Shown piece after piece: positions 17,261-28,193 of a DNA stretch of 64,000 nucleotides. Every line of letters begins with the position of its first letter. The first letter of the stretch is position 1. This DNA is from Vibrio profundi (GTDB taxonomy: Bacteria > Pseudomonadota > Gammaproteobacteria > Enterobacterales > Vibrionaceae). The position numbers were made by a program, and so were the translations under genes. The notes beneath the pieces are model-generated. The model had not been told where the DNA came from and searched no databases. It was given only the letters and a program-made list of their open reading frames with translations. The stretch covers positions 62,001 through 126,000 of the forward strand of contig NZ_RZIS01000005.1 of assembly GCF_005281835.1 (NCBI RefSeq), given 5' to 3'.

Positions 17261-17812
17261 TTAGAACTTAAAGCGTGTAGTAAACATTACTTGATCACCG
17301 TAAGTGTCGTTAATACGAGCTTCAGCACCTAGAGAAAACAACTCAGTAGAGTGGAAGCGCGCGTATACAGAACCTGTCCAATCGTCGTTATCGTCAATTG
17401 AAACGTATGCACCTTTACCACCAACTTCTAGTTGTGGACCAAGCCATTGACGTACGCCAAGGTTTAGCTCCATACCAACGTCTGATGAACTGCTTGAGCC
17501 TTGGCCATCAACGATGCGCATTAGCATCTCACCAGTTAGGTCTGCCCAGTTATTAATAGGAGAGTGGAAACCAAGACCTACTGCAGAATCGAAGTCGCCT
17601 TCAAACTCAGAGTCAATGCGAGCGACAGCGTGCGCATTCGGGTGGATAGATTTACTCATTGCGGCACCAAAAGTCACAGGGCTAGCACCAATACGAGCTT
17701 CTATATAGTCGTAGCTAAAGTTACTCATTACTTGAGGCTGGTTTGGATCATCTGCTGCTAGTGCTTGGTTAGATGCAAGTAACATTGCTGCTGTTAGAAG
17801 TATTTTACGCAT
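17261..17812 (-). CDS. YfaZ-family outer membrane protein
   Basis: 183 residues with a signal peptide (MRKILLTAAMLLASNQALA, then ADDP). The mature part alternates short beta strands and polar turns (YDYIEARIGASPVTFGAAMSK, GVRQWLGPQLEVGGKGAYVSI) and ends in TTRFKF, with the C-terminal Phe typical of outer-membrane beta-barrels. This fits the YfaZ family of small barrels of unknown function. It is convergent with tfoX and shares its terminator. Confidence 0.78.
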   Translation of the reverse strand: MRKILLTAAMLLASNQALAADDPNQPQVMSNFSYDYIEARIGASPVTFGAAMSKSIHPNAHAVARIDSEFEGDFDSAVGLGFHSPINNWADLTGEMLMRIVDGQGSSSSSDVGMELNLGVRQWLGPQLEVGGKGAYVSIDDNDDWTGSVYARFHSTELFSLGAEARINDTYGDQVMFTTRFKF

Positions 17813-18002
17813 AATTACAGTAAACCTTAATTTATGTTAATCCCTTAGGTTTTAGCTCTTTAGGCTAAACCATTAACTTGGAGACAGTTTAATGTATCTA
17901 CAGAAAAAGTAATCAATTAAAATGTCATTCCTTTGTCGTTTAGACAAAAAACAAGCAAATTAAGTGCCATACTCTAACGTATATTGAATGCTTGTCGTTC
18001 GT

Positions 18003-18500
18003 TTATTCGCCAAAATTATTCCGTTTTGCGGCCATTGCATCAAAAATCTTTTCTGTATCTAAAATTGAAGACCAAGACAGAATCTGGTTGTCATTCTGAA
18101 TCATGTATTCAGTCAACTGGGAGCGCAGCGCACTTCTCAGCTCCTCTCCGTACCATGGTTTTGCGATATAAAAATCTAGAGCCGCGTTGTTCACCGCATT
18201 CACAGTGTCTTCTAACCCAGCTTGTCCGGTTAAAAGTACTTTTCGAGCCATAGAAGTTGAAGGGCTTTGATTCAGTTCAATCAAAAACTCTATGCCTGTT
18301 TGCTCTGGCATTATGTGATCGCAAAGAATCAGAGCTAATGGAACATTGTCCTCTGCTAATTCTTGGATGACTTGTTTGGCTTCTTGAACCGACTCTGCTC
18401 CTTCAACAATAAAATGGTCTTCAAAAGGAGCTAAATCTTGTAATACGCTTTCTAAAATTTCGATTTCATCATCGACACACAAAATCAGGTATTTATTCAT
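18003..18500 (-). CDS. Response regulator with an intact receiver and short C-terminal tail
   Basis: 165 residues. A receiver domain has all key residues: the acidic pair in VDDE (10-11), phospho-acceptor Asp61 in LILCDHIMP, the Thr in VLLTGQ and the Lys in IAKPW. There is no DNA-binding or enzymatic output domain; about 40 residues follow the receiver (LRSQLTEYMIQNDNQIL). The start overlaps the end of the upstream kinase gene by 8 bp, with AAAGGAAA inside that gene, so the two are co-translated and surely act as a pair. The whole protein aligns without gaps at its start with the N-terminus of the kinase, which points to a tandem duplication. Confidence 0.88.
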   Translation of the reverse strand: MNKYLILCVDDEIEILESVLQDLAPFEDHFIVEGAESVQEAKQVIQELAEDNVPLALILCDHIMPEQTGIEFLIELNQSPSTSMARKVLLTGQAGLEDTVNAVNNAALDFYIAKPWYGEELRSALRSQLTEYMIQNDNQILSWSSILDTEKIFDAMAAKRNNFGE

Positions 18501-20439
18501 TTGAGTTTCCTTTTGCTGTTAGGGGGAGCCACACTTGCATACGAGTATATTGACCGACTTTTGACTCAACGGTAATACGGCCTTGGTGTGATGTTACGAT
18601 TTGCTGGCAAATGGATAAGCCTATACCCAATCCAAAATTGCCTTCCTTTTTTGTGGTAAAGTTAGGCGTAAAGATTGATGTAATCTTATCAGCTTCGATC
18701 CCATGCCCATCATCTTCAATTTGAACCACAACAAATTGGCAATCTTGGTGAGTTTGTAGGCTAGTCGAAAGGCATAACCTTCCATCGCTATTCATGGCGT
18801 CTAATGCGTTCGACAATAAGTTCGTCCACACTTGTTGCAATGCGAGTGGCTGACAACATAATTGAGGCAAGTTTGGGTCGTAGCATTTTTCGACGCGGTG
18901 GAGTTTAAGTCGATTTTCAAAAATGACTAAGGTGTCTTCAATACCTTCATGGATATCCACTATATGTAATTTTTCATCGTCCTCGCGGGCATAGCCTTTG
19001 AGGCTCTTCACCATGTCAGCAATGCGCTCCCCACAAACTGTAATAGAACGAATCGCATTGCCAGTGAGATAGTATCGCTCTAGTTGCTCGATTTCATTGT
19101 GGGTAGGACTCGAAGACGTTGAAAGGGTGCTTATCAACGGCTGGTCATCATCGAGTTTTAATTTGACCAGTTTTTTGGCGGTTGTGCGGTTATCAACGAG
19201 AGGCAGAAGCTTCTTAACGCGTTCCCGTTCAATAGATGTAGATAGAGGGTTAGACAGGCGCCCATTATTAAAAACCGATAAGCCTAGGTTAGCACTTAGC
19301 TGTGATTCAGGCTGTGTTAGCAGCTGTTCGAGAGCCGCTGATAGCGTATCAGCGCTACGCAGTATGGCTGCTATTGGGTTGTTTAACTCATGAGCAACTC
19401 CCGCGACCAATTGCCCAAGCATTGCCATTTTTTCTTTCTCGATAAGCTGTTGATGGGCGGACTCAAGTGACTCTAAGGTTTTTTGTAGTTGTAGCTTCGT
19501 ATTAATACTTCTTTGTAATCGGCGATTAAAGTGGCGTAGCAGAAGGTTCGTAAATAGAGGCAGCAATCTGCTGTTGGAGTGCATGACTTGAGTGAACACC
19601 TCTCGGTCTAGCTTAATCACATCAGTTGGAGTGAGCGTGACAGCCGTGGAAAAAGATCGTTCTCCAGTGACAAAAGACATACCGCCCACAAGGTTTCCTT
19701 GAGAGTGACGCACCACTTCTCGCTGCTGGCCGATATCGTCTTTTTTGTAGAGCGCGACTTCGCCTTTGGTGATCAGCCATAGAAAACGATTAGGCTCTCC
19801 TTCTTGTGTTAGCAAGTGCTCCGCTGAGTAGTGTCTAATGGCCTTGGTTTCATCGGTATGGCTAAAAAACTCAAGTAATGCAGACGCTACGCTGTCGGCA
19901 AGCTCGCTGTCTGACATGTCGTGAAAGTCGTGAATGAAGCCGGATTGGTAAGAACGCATTTTGAATTCGATATGTGCTCTTAATAGGCGTTGCTGATCGA
20001 GAACGTGGCTGTACTTGAGAAGATCTTCGGATTCGTGTTGGATGATAAAAGTGGTGAGCTCTTTCATCGCTGATTTTAGTAGCACCTTATTTTGAAGCGG
20101 CTTGGTTAAGCAGTGATCGAGGCGTCCATCATTGACTGCGGTTAGGATTGCTTGAACATCAGAAGAGTGGCTGACGAGTATCGTACGAGCTTGTTTAGTG
20201 TGTGGCAGCTGGTCTAGCTCAACTAAAAATTGCACGCCATTGAAATGTGAATGGTGATGAGTAATAACCAAAGCCACGGTCTGGTTTTGGTTGCGAAGAA
20301 ACTCTAATGCTTGATGCGCTTCATCTAAATCCTCCACTGTATGGATATCAAAGAGCGGAGCAAAAGAGGCTAATTCAGCACGGATCTGCTCAATGCTGAT
20401 TGGGTTGTTGTCTAGACATATAACAGCGTATCGGTTCAC
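18493..20439 (-). CDS. Sensor histidine kinase with degenerate receiver and cNMP-binding-like domain
   Basis: 648 residues, soluble, no transmembrane helix seen. The order is: receiver-like domain (1-120) with His61 where the phospho-acceptor Asp should be (LVITHHHSHFNG) and LDNN in place of the acidic pair; a linker; a cyclic-nucleotide-binding-like domain (about 190-310; FLWLITKGEVALYKKDD, GNLVGGMSF); a coiled coil; HisKA with the phospho-site in GVAHELNNPIAAI (about 350); and HATPase_c with N box (NLLSNALDAM) and G boxes (EDDGHGIE, GLGIGLSI). It starts with GTG preceded by GAAGG. It probably phosphorylates the adjacent single-domain regulator. The signal is unknown. Confidence 0.87.
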   Translation of the reverse strand: MNRYAVICLDNNPISIEQIRAELASFAPLFDIHTVEDLDEAHQALEFLRNQNQTVALVITHHHSHFNGVQFLVELDQLPHTKQARTILVSHSSDVQAILTAVNDGRLDHCLTKPLQNKVLLKSAMKELTTFIIQHESEDLLKYSHVLDQQRLLRAHIEFKMRSYQSGFIHDFHDMSDSELADSVASALLEFFSHTDETKAIRHYSAEHLLTQEGEPNRFLWLITKGEVALYKKDDIGQQREVVRHSQGNLVGGMSFVTGERSFSTAVTLTPTDVIKLDREVFTQVMHSNSRLLPLFTNLLLRHFNRRLQRSINTKLQLQKTLESLESAHQQLIEKEKMAMLGQLVAGVAHELNNPIAAILRSADTLSAALEQLLTQPESQLSANLGLSVFNNGRLSNPLSTSIERERVKKLLPLVDNRTTAKKLVKLKLDDDQPLISTLSTSSSPTHNEIEQLERYYLTGNAIRSITVCGERIADMVKSLKGYAREDDEKLHIVDIHEGIEDTLVIFENRLKLHRVEKCYDPNLPQLCCQPLALQQVWTNLLSNALDAMNSDGRLCLSTSLQTHQDCQFVVVQIEDDGHGIEADKITSIFTPNFTTKKEGNFGLGIGLSICQQIVTSHQGRITVESKVGQYTRMQVWLPLTAKGNSNE

Positions 20440-20627
20440 TGCACCTTCTCATCAAAATGAATACCGAAGACAATCTATCAATAATTATGATGTTCCGATG
20501 AGAGCTGAGTATTAAATCAGTGAGTCAATAAACATATCAACCAATAGCCTGATTTATCTCAATGTTTCCTGTTGCTAAAGGATACGTTAGACTGTCTTAA
20601 AGACAATTCATTGCTAAAAGAGTATTC

Positions 20628-21890
20628 ATGGAACAACTTAAAAAAATTGGCGCAATTGGTGGTGCGATTTCCTTGGCATTATGTTGGCCGCTAGCTGTTG
20701 GTCAGATTGGTCAAAACGTCGTAACTGATGGCGTAGCAAGCATCGATAATTCAAGCGTAAAAGCAGAATTAGTCGAGTTTGACCGTGGCTACTTGTCTTC
20801 AAGTGTTAAAACTCGCTTTACAGTAATGGACGAAACATTAAAAGAGCAGTTGGAAATAGATGGACTGCCGACGGAGTTCGTTGTTAATAGTGAAATCGGA
20901 CATGGCCTAATTAGCTTGAATGCGGTATCCACGCTTGAAGGGCTAGAAGCGTTACCGTTAACTCTAACGACAAAAACTCAATTGAATGGTAATACCGACT
21001 TTAATTTTGAGTTGAGCCAACTTAATCACCAAAGCTTAAATGAAGAAGGCGTTTCGATTTCAGTAACAAAATCTTCGTTAACCGGGCACGCTACGGTGTT
21101 AGGCCAAATCAATTACGAACTGTCGATACCTTCTATTCAAGTAGATTTCGAATCTGGTGAAGAAGTAGTATTCACAAGTTTGAAGGGCAGTGGTGAAGGT
21201 AAACAAGCTAACGGGTATTGGTTAGGCAATCAGGTGTTTTCAATGGATTCATTTCTAGTAACGGATGCAATGACCGAACCTTACCTAGCGATTGACAATT
21301 CGACGTATAAGTTCGAGTCAGAATTAGATGAAACCACAAAGCGTTTACGTAGCAATATGATGCTAGATATAGCAACAATGAAGTCTACTGACGGCGAAGT
21401 AAATAACTTAAATGTGGATTTTGAGTTATCTAAGTTAGATAGTGAATCGTTTGAGAATATTTTTTCGGTTTACCAAGATGCTCCGGTTATGACTGAACAA
21501 GATATTGAGAGTATTGTTCCTTATATCGATATTCTATTTTCGAAAGGTTTTGACCTTTCAATGAACAACATGTCAATGAACCTTGGCGCTGGTGAGTTTG
21601 AATCGAAGTGGTTGGTTAGCGTTCCAGAAGGCACAGATAATGTAAGCCAAGATCCGGCGACGATTCTTCCTGCATTAGAAGGGAGCCTAGATACATACTT
21701 TTCAGATGAATTGGTGGATGAATACCCGTTTATCAAAGAAGGTATTGATGAGCTTCTTGTCATGGAAATGATCACTAAGACAACTAAGGGCTATGAAATC
21801 AAAGCACAATTGGAAAAAGGAAACTTGGTGTTTGAAAATGGCCAACAAGTTCCGCTTCTAGCTTTAATGATGCCAATGTTACTGCAATAG
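20628..21890 (+). CDS. DUF945 (YdgA-like) family protein
   Basis: 420 residues. One hydrophobic N-terminal segment (IGAIGGAISLALCWPLAVG) is followed by a long region of alternating beta strands (VELVEFDRGYLSSSVKTRFTV near the start of the fold). This is the pattern of the DUF945/YdgA family, large proteins anchored in the inner membrane with a periplasmic repeat-like domain; the family's role is not established. Divergent from the sensor kinase. AAGAG lies 7 bp before the ATG. A clear terminator follows. Confidence 0.8.
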   Translation: MEQLKKIGAIGGAISLALCWPLAVGQIGQNVVTDGVASIDNSSVKAELVEFDRGYLSSSVKTRFTVMDETLKEQLEIDGLPTEFVVNSEIGHGLISLNAVSTLEGLEALPLTLTTKTQLNGNTDFNFELSQLNHQSLNEEGVSISVTKSSLTGHATVLGQINYELSIPSIQVDFESGEEVVFTSLKGSGEGKQANGYWLGNQVFSMDSFLVTDAMTEPYLAIDNSTYKFESELDETTKRLRSNMMLDIATMKSTDGEVNNLNVDFELSKLDSESFENIFSVYQDAPVMTEQDIESIVPYIDILFSKGFDLSMNNMSMNLGAGEFESKWLVSVPEGTDNVSQDPATILPALEGSLDTYFSDELVDEYPFIKEGIDELLVMEMITKTTKGYEIKAQLEKGNLVFENGQQVPLLALMMPMLLQ

Positions 21891-21957
21891 CTACGTCCTA
21901 GAGGGGAGCGTTTTAAAGATACTCCCTAATTAGATTGACGATTTCGCGTCGTACAAC

Positions 21958-21993
21958 AGAAAAGAGGTCTTAAGACCTCTTTTCTTGCTTTTT
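21958..21993 (+). terminator. Terminator after the DUF945 gene
   Basis: AAAGAGGTC pairs with GACCTCTTT around TTAA, followed by T-rich sequence. Confidence 0.8.
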
Positions 21994-22053
21994 ATGAGTC
22001 GAAAAACATGGTATTACTTGCGTAGTTATTATTAAGCAGGAGCAATTACCACC

Positions 22054-23148
22054 ATGGAACCGACCCTAGATAATGTATTTAATTTTAGTGCAGGCCCCGC
22101 TGCATTACCTAAACCAGTGATGAAGCAAGCTCAAGCCGATCTTATTGATTGGAATGGGTTAGGCACGTCGGTAATGGAGATTAGTCATCGCAGCAAAGAA
22201 TTCTTAAAAGTTGCGGATGAAGCGGAGCAAGACCTACGCGAGCTATTAAATATTCCAGATAACTACAAAGTCCTTTTCTGCCAAGGTGGTGCGCGTGCTC
22301 AGTTTGCGGCAGTACCATTGAACTTGCTGGGCGATGCTAAGAAAGCAACATACATTAATGCTGGCTACTGGGCCGAAAGTGCTGTCGCTGAAGCGAAAAA
22401 ATACTGTGAAATAGATTCATTTGAAGCGAAAACAACCATTGATGGCAAGTTAGCAGTGCTTCCGGCTTCTGAATGGAAGGTTGATTCAGAGTCTGCTTAT
22501 GTCCATTTCTGCCCAAATGAAACCATCGATGGTGTAGAAATCAATGAGCTACCTGAAACGGATAAGCCTATTGTAGCGGATATGTCATCGAATATTCTGT
22601 CTAAAAAGATTGATGTGTCTAAGTACGGTGTTATTTACGCAGGCGCTCAAAAGAATATTGGCCCGGCGGGGATCTGTATTGCTATCGTACGTGATGACTT
22701 ATTGGAGCTGGCAAATGAGGTGCTTCCAAGCGTCTTGAACTACAAAGTGTTAGCGGAAAAAGAATCAATGTTTAACACTCCGCCTACTTTCGCATGGTAC
22801 TTGTCTGGTTTGGTTTTTAAATGGTTAAAGGAGCAGGGTGGCGTAGAAGCGGTAGAGCGTATTAATGCTGAAAAGGCGCAACTGCTATATAACCATATCG
22901 ACCAATCAGATTTTTATAAGAACGAAGTCCACAGCGATAACCGTTCTCGCATGAATGTGCCTTTCCAATTGGCTAAACCTGACTTAGACGCCAAGTTCTT
23001 AGAGCTGGCAGATGAAGCTGGATTGAAATCGCTGAAAGGTCACCGAGCAGTAGGGGGCATGCGCGCTTCTATTTACAATGCAATGCCGTTAGAAGGTGTT
23101 CAAGCCTTAGTTAACTTCATGAAAGAGTTTGAAGAAGCCCACGCTTAA
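22054..23148 (+). CDS. serC: Phosphoserine aminotransferase SerC
   Basis: 364 residues, matching E. coli SerC almost throughout ([71 protein letters not shown]). It transfers an amino group from glutamate to 3-phosphohydroxypyruvate in serine synthesis and also serves the pyridoxal 5'-phosphate pathway. The PLP Lys is residue 200 ([12 protein letters not shown]). CAGGAG is eleven bases before the ATG, and a slightly longer N-terminus than E. coli (EPTLDNV) is read. It is a single-gene unit with its own terminator. Confidence 0.95.
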   Translation: MEPTLDNVFNFSAGPAALPKPVMKQAQADLIDWNGLGTSVMEISHRSKEFLKVADEAEQDLRELLNIPDNYKVLFCQGGARAQFAAVPLNLLGDAKKATYINAGYWAESAVAEAKKYCEIDSFEAKTTIDGKLAVLPASEWKVDSESAYVHFCPNETIDGVEINELPETDKPIVADMSSNILSKKIDVSKYGVIYAGAQKNIGPAGICIAIVRDDLLELANEVLPSVLNYKVLAEKESMFNTPPTFAWYLSGLVFKWLKEQGGVEAVERINAEKAQLLYNHIDQSDFYKNEVHSDNRSRMNVPFQLAKPDLDAKFLELADEAGLKSLKGHRAVGGMRASIYNAMPLEGVQALVNFMKEFEEAHA

Positions 23149-23166
23149 TCTGGCTAAGAAACAAAA

Positions 23167-23198
23167 TAAAAACGCCGCAAATATGCGGCGCTTTTTGT
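23167..23198. terminator. Bidirectional terminator between serC and cydC
   Basis: CGCCGCA pairs with TGCGGCG around a 4-nt loop; A-run to the left and T-run to the right serve both convergent genes. Confidence 0.88.
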
Positions 23199-23199
23199 T

Positions 23200-24921
23200 T
23201 TATAGAGATTGGTTCAGTTGATAGTAGCGACCTTTCTGCGAGATAAGGTCAGCATGGCTGCCATATTCGACTATCTCACCTTGCTCAATCAAGCAAATGG
23301 AATCCATAGAGTCTAATTCGACCAAACGGTGTGTAATAAAGATAACCGTTTTATTGGCGAAGTGCTCTTGGAATAATGCCATGATGGTCTTTTCAGTTTG
23401 TTTATCTAAACCTTCAGTTGGCTCATCCAGTAGCAATATTGGCGCGTTGTGCAAGAGAGCACGAGCAATACCAATACGTCGTTTCTCACCACCAGATAAG
23501 TGTCTACCACCATCACCTAACCAAGTGTCTAGCCCGGTGTCTTCCAGTAACTTTTCTAGGCCAACTTTGGTAAGCGTTTCACCTAATAGTGAATCGGAAG
23601 CTTCAGGCGCTGCGATCAACAAGTTATCTCGTAACGAGCCGTTTAGAACATCGACACGTTGGCTAACGACACTGATTGAATCGCGTAATTGAGCCTCACT
23701 CCATTGAGTAATGTTCTTACCTGCGATGGAGATAGAGCCTTCATTCACATCCCAGTAGCGAGTAAGAAGCTGAATTAATGTCGATTTACCCGAACCAGTT
23801 TGCCCTACAACGGCAAGTTTGCTGTTAGCTGGGATATCAAGGTCGATATTGTTTACGACGTCTCGGTCACTGTCTGGATAACGGAAAGTAACGTTTTCGA
23901 ACTTGATGTTTAGGCTATCTGGTAATTCGCTGTCTGCGCCATTAAACACTACATCAGGCTCTGCCAAGGTGATTTCATTCAAACGACGAGCAGAAGACAG
24001 AGTTTGCCCTAAGTACTGGAATGCGCCGGCGATTGGCATTAAGAGTTCGAAGCTTGCCATTGTGGCAAAGGCCATGAGTGCAATGAAAGGATCTGGGGCG
24101 TTGCCGCCAACACCATCAGCAGAAAGCCACAGGATCAGCACCAAAGTCCAACCGTTCAACAGCATTAAGATAGCCGATGCCATGCCTGTTAAGTTGGCAT
24201 TGACGAACTGGTTAGCCATTAGCTTTTTCTGAGATTCTAAAATCGCATTGCGGTAACGATCTTCAGCACCGAATAAAGTGAGCTCGCTGTATCCTTCAAG
24301 CCAATCAAGAGTTGTTACCCTTAAGTCGGCTTTATTCTGAGTCAGTTCGCCGCCATTCTTTTTACCAAGCTTGTAAAATAGAATTGGCCATATCAACAGC
24401 ATTACCGCCAAAATCCCACCAAGTAATAGGCCCAGCGAGCTGTCGAACCACATTAAGAAAGCAGTAAGACAAGCGATGCCGAGCACTCCCACGGTTACTG
24501 GGCTAATTAAACGCAAGTAGACATGGTCCATCGCGTCAACGTCAGCGACCAGTCGGTTAAGAAGGTCAGCATCGCGAAGACTAGAAATACGTCCTGGAAT
24601 TAATGGAGCCAGTTTCTTGAAAAAGAAGATACGTAAATCAGTCAGTAATTTAAATGTTGCGTTGTGACTGACGACGCGTTCACCCCAGCGTCCAGCCGTT
24701 CTTGCCATTGCTAAGCCGCGTACACCACCGCCTGGCAGCATATAGTTAAAGGTTTCACGCGCGATCGTTAAGCCAGCTACCGCAGACGCTGAAATAAACC
24801 AACCAGATAGCGTAAGCAATCCGATTGATGCGGCAAGCGTTGCGAACGCCAGCAACATGCCTAGAGAAAGGCCGAACCAATGTTTTTTATAAAGCTTTAG
24901 GTAAGGGAGTAAATCACGCAT
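23200..24921 (-). CDS. cydC: ABC transporter subunit CydC
   Basis: 573 residues, a half-transporter with six membrane helices (1-310) and an ATPase domain: Walker A VVGQTGSGKST, signature LSGGEKRRIGIAR, Walker B ILLLDEPTEGLD. With CydD it forms the heterodimeric exporter of cysteine and glutathione to the periplasm (and binds haem), needed for assembly of cytochrome bd oxidase. Its start overlaps the cydD stop by 8 bp, so the two are translationally coupled. It ends at the shared terminator with serC. Confidence 0.93.
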   Translation of the reverse strand: MRDLLPYLKLYKKHWFGLSLGMLLAFATLAASIGLLTLSGWFISASAVAGLTIARETFNYMLPGGGVRGLAMARTAGRWGERVVSHNATFKLLTDLRIFFFKKLAPLIPGRISSLRDADLLNRLVADVDAMDHVYLRLISPVTVGVLGIACLTAFLMWFDSSLGLLLGGILAVMLLIWPILFYKLGKKNGGELTQNKADLRVTTLDWLEGYSELTLFGAEDRYRNAILESQKKLMANQFVNANLTGMASAILMLLNGWTLVLILWLSADGVGGNAPDPFIALMAFATMASFELLMPIAGAFQYLGQTLSSARRLNEITLAEPDVVFNGADSELPDSLNIKFENVTFRYPDSDRDVVNNIDLDIPANSKLAVVGQTGSGKSTLIQLLTRYWDVNEGSISIAGKNITQWSEAQLRDSISVVSQRVDVLNGSLRDNLLIAAPEASDSLLGETLTKVGLEKLLEDTGLDTWLGDGGRHLSGGEKRRIGIARALLHNAPILLLDEPTEGLDKQTEKTIMALFQEHFANKTVIFITHRLVELDSMDSICLIEQGEIVEYGSHADLISQKGRYYQLNQSL

Positions 24922-26701
24922 CTAAGTTCCCCTTATCGTTGTGTTGCTGAGCTAGGTTAGCATTTAGCATTTCTTCGAATAACCCACCTGCATGCGCAAG
25001 TGTTTGGTAGTTTCCTTGCTCTTCTATCAAGCCAGCTTTCATTACTATGATATTGTCGACTGATTGGAGAGGAGCTAATTGGTGAGTGACTAATAGCGCA
25101 GTATTTGAAGCAATGTTGATATGAATACCTTTCATTACAAGTTTTTCGCTGCGAGCATCAAGGCTTGCCGTTGGTTCGTCGAGCAACCAAAATTTTCCGT
25201 TTTGGATCATCGCTCTTGCAAGCGCTAAGCGCTGAGATTGACCTACGGACAAGCCTCCAGAACGATCGGAAATCATATAATCTAAGCCATGTTCATTCAC
25301 AAACTCATCGGCATAAGACTGAGCCAGTGCTTGGTTGATGGTCTCGTCGTTGATGTCTGATTTTCCTAAGGTAACATTGTCGCGAATGCTGCCGTGAAGC
25401 AGTAACGGGTTTTGGCCAACCCAACTGATCTGTTGGCGCCAAGACGCTAATTCTAATTCTCTAAGTTCAATACCGTTAACCTTGAGGCTTCCTTCATACG
25501 GCATGAATCCAAGAATAGCGTTGATCAAGCTGGTTTTACCCGCGCCACTCGGGCCGACTAAAGCCGCAGATTGGTTTGCTTGAATATCAAACGACACTGG
25601 GCCCACAAGCTTGGCACCTTCAGGGCTAAACACAGTGAGGTTGTCGGCCTGAATTGAAACTCCGGATCCAACTGAAAGTGGGGTATCACCCGATTGCACT
25701 TTCGTGATGTCGGTTTCCAAGAACTCTACGATGCTTTCTGCTGCGCCAACGGCTTGCTGCTTGGCATGATAAAAGGTGCCCAGATCACGAAGTGGTTGAT
25801 AGAACTCAGGTGCCAATATCAGGATAAACAAACCAGCGAACAGGGTTACGCCTACACCGTAGTGACCGAAATTCAATTCGCCAATGTAACTGAAACCAAA
25901 GTAAACCGCGGTCATCGCGATAGAAAGGGACGTAAAGAACTCAAGCACGGCTGAAGAGAGGAAGGCTATCTTCAATACGTCCATCGTACGAGTTCTAAAG
26001 ACTTCAGATGCTCCTTTTAATACTTCTGTTTCTGCGTCTGTGCGGTTAAACAAGCGAATCGTTGTCATTGACTGCAGACGATCGTAGAAATGACCGGATA
26101 AGCGCTGTAAAGCTTTAAAGTTTTTACGGTTTGCATCGGCCGCTTTCATTCCGACTAGTGCCATAAATATTGGAACTAATGGGGCAGTAATTAGGAAAAT
26201 CAGACCAGCAGCCCAGTTAATCGGGAATACAACCACAAGAATAATGAAAGGAATCAATACTGAGAGAGACATTTGCGGAAGGTAACGCGAGAAGAAATCT
26301 TGCATGTCCTCTACTTGCTCGAGAAGTAGAGTAGCCCAGCTTCCCGCAGGCTTGCCTTTGATGTAGGCAGGCCCAAGCTCTCGGAGTTTATCTAAGATGA
26401 GCTGTCGGATATAAACCCGAATTTGTTCTCCGCAGCGATAGCCCGCGATCTCACGACCCCAAGTACACGCGGCACGACCAATCACAGAAGCTGCAAGGCC
26501 ACCGAAATGCATTACAAGTTCAGACTTGTCTACATTTTCAATAATAAGCTGGTGGAGGATAGAGGCGAGAAGAGCGGCTTGTGCCAGCAAAAAAACACTT
26601 GAAAGTACGCCTAGGCCAATAGCAATCATGAGCCAGCGTTTTGCTAGGCTACTTTGTTGCTTAAGCCACTTATTCAAGCTGCGTTGTTTTTTCTTATCCA
26701 T
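24914..26701 (-). CDS. cydD: ABC transporter subunit CydD
   Basis: 595 residues. Membrane domain with the CydD-typical stretch ACTWGREIAGYRCGEQIRVY and SWATLLLEQVEDMQDFFSRYLP; ATPase domain with Walker A VGPSGAGKTS, signature GGLSVGQSQRLALARA (the usual LSGGQ reads LSVGQ, as in other CydD proteins) and Walker B FWLLDEPTASLD. Partner of CydC in the thiol exporter. First gene of the cydDC operon; a terminator at 26756-26784 insulates it from trxB upstream, so its promoter must lie in the roughly 55-115 bp before the ATG. Confidence 0.93.
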   Translation of the reverse strand: MDKKKQRSLNKWLKQQSSLAKRWLMIAIGLGVLSSVFLLAQAALLASILHQLIIENVDKSELVMHFGGLAASVIGRAACTWGREIAGYRCGEQIRVYIRQLILDKLRELGPAYIKGKPAGSWATLLLEQVEDMQDFFSRYLPQMSLSVLIPFIILVVVFPINWAAGLIFLITAPLVPIFMALVGMKAADANRKNFKALQRLSGHFYDRLQSMTTIRLFNRTDAETEVLKGASEVFRTRTMDVLKIAFLSSAVLEFFTSLSIAMTAVYFGFSYIGELNFGHYGVGVTLFAGLFILILAPEFYQPLRDLGTFYHAKQQAVGAAESIVEFLETDITKVQSGDTPLSVGSGVSIQADNLTVFSPEGAKLVGPVSFDIQANQSAALVGPSGAGKTSLINAILGFMPYEGSLKVNGIELRELELASWRQQISWVGQNPLLLHGSIRDNVTLGKSDINDETINQALAQSYADEFVNEHGLDYMISDRSGGLSVGQSQRLALARAMIQNGKFWLLDEPTASLDARSEKLVMKGIHINIASNTALLVTHQLAPLQSVDNIIVMKAGLIEEQGNYQTLAHAGGLFEEMLNANLAQQHNDKGNLDA

Positions 26702-26755
26702 TATGAAGGCTTAATGAGAATTATTTTTGATTTGGAGGCGTGTAGTATACAAAAG

Positions 26756-26784
26756 AAAGCCCGGTGGATATACCGCCGGGCTTT
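26756..26784 (-). terminator. Terminator after trxB
   Basis: AAAGCCCGG pairs with CCGGGCTTT, extended by a GG/CC pair with a T-G bulge; the minus-strand side continues CTTTCTTTT. It separates trxB from cydD. Confidence 0.8.
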
Positions 26785-26816
26785 AGGGATTTGAAACAAA
26801 AGTGAAAAATCACATT

Positions 26817-28193
<1,377 letters not shown>

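Noticed and set aside
17984-18253. An 89-codon plus-strand ORF over the response regulator
   Set aside because: Antisense to a gene with all receiver residues intact; no ribosome site.
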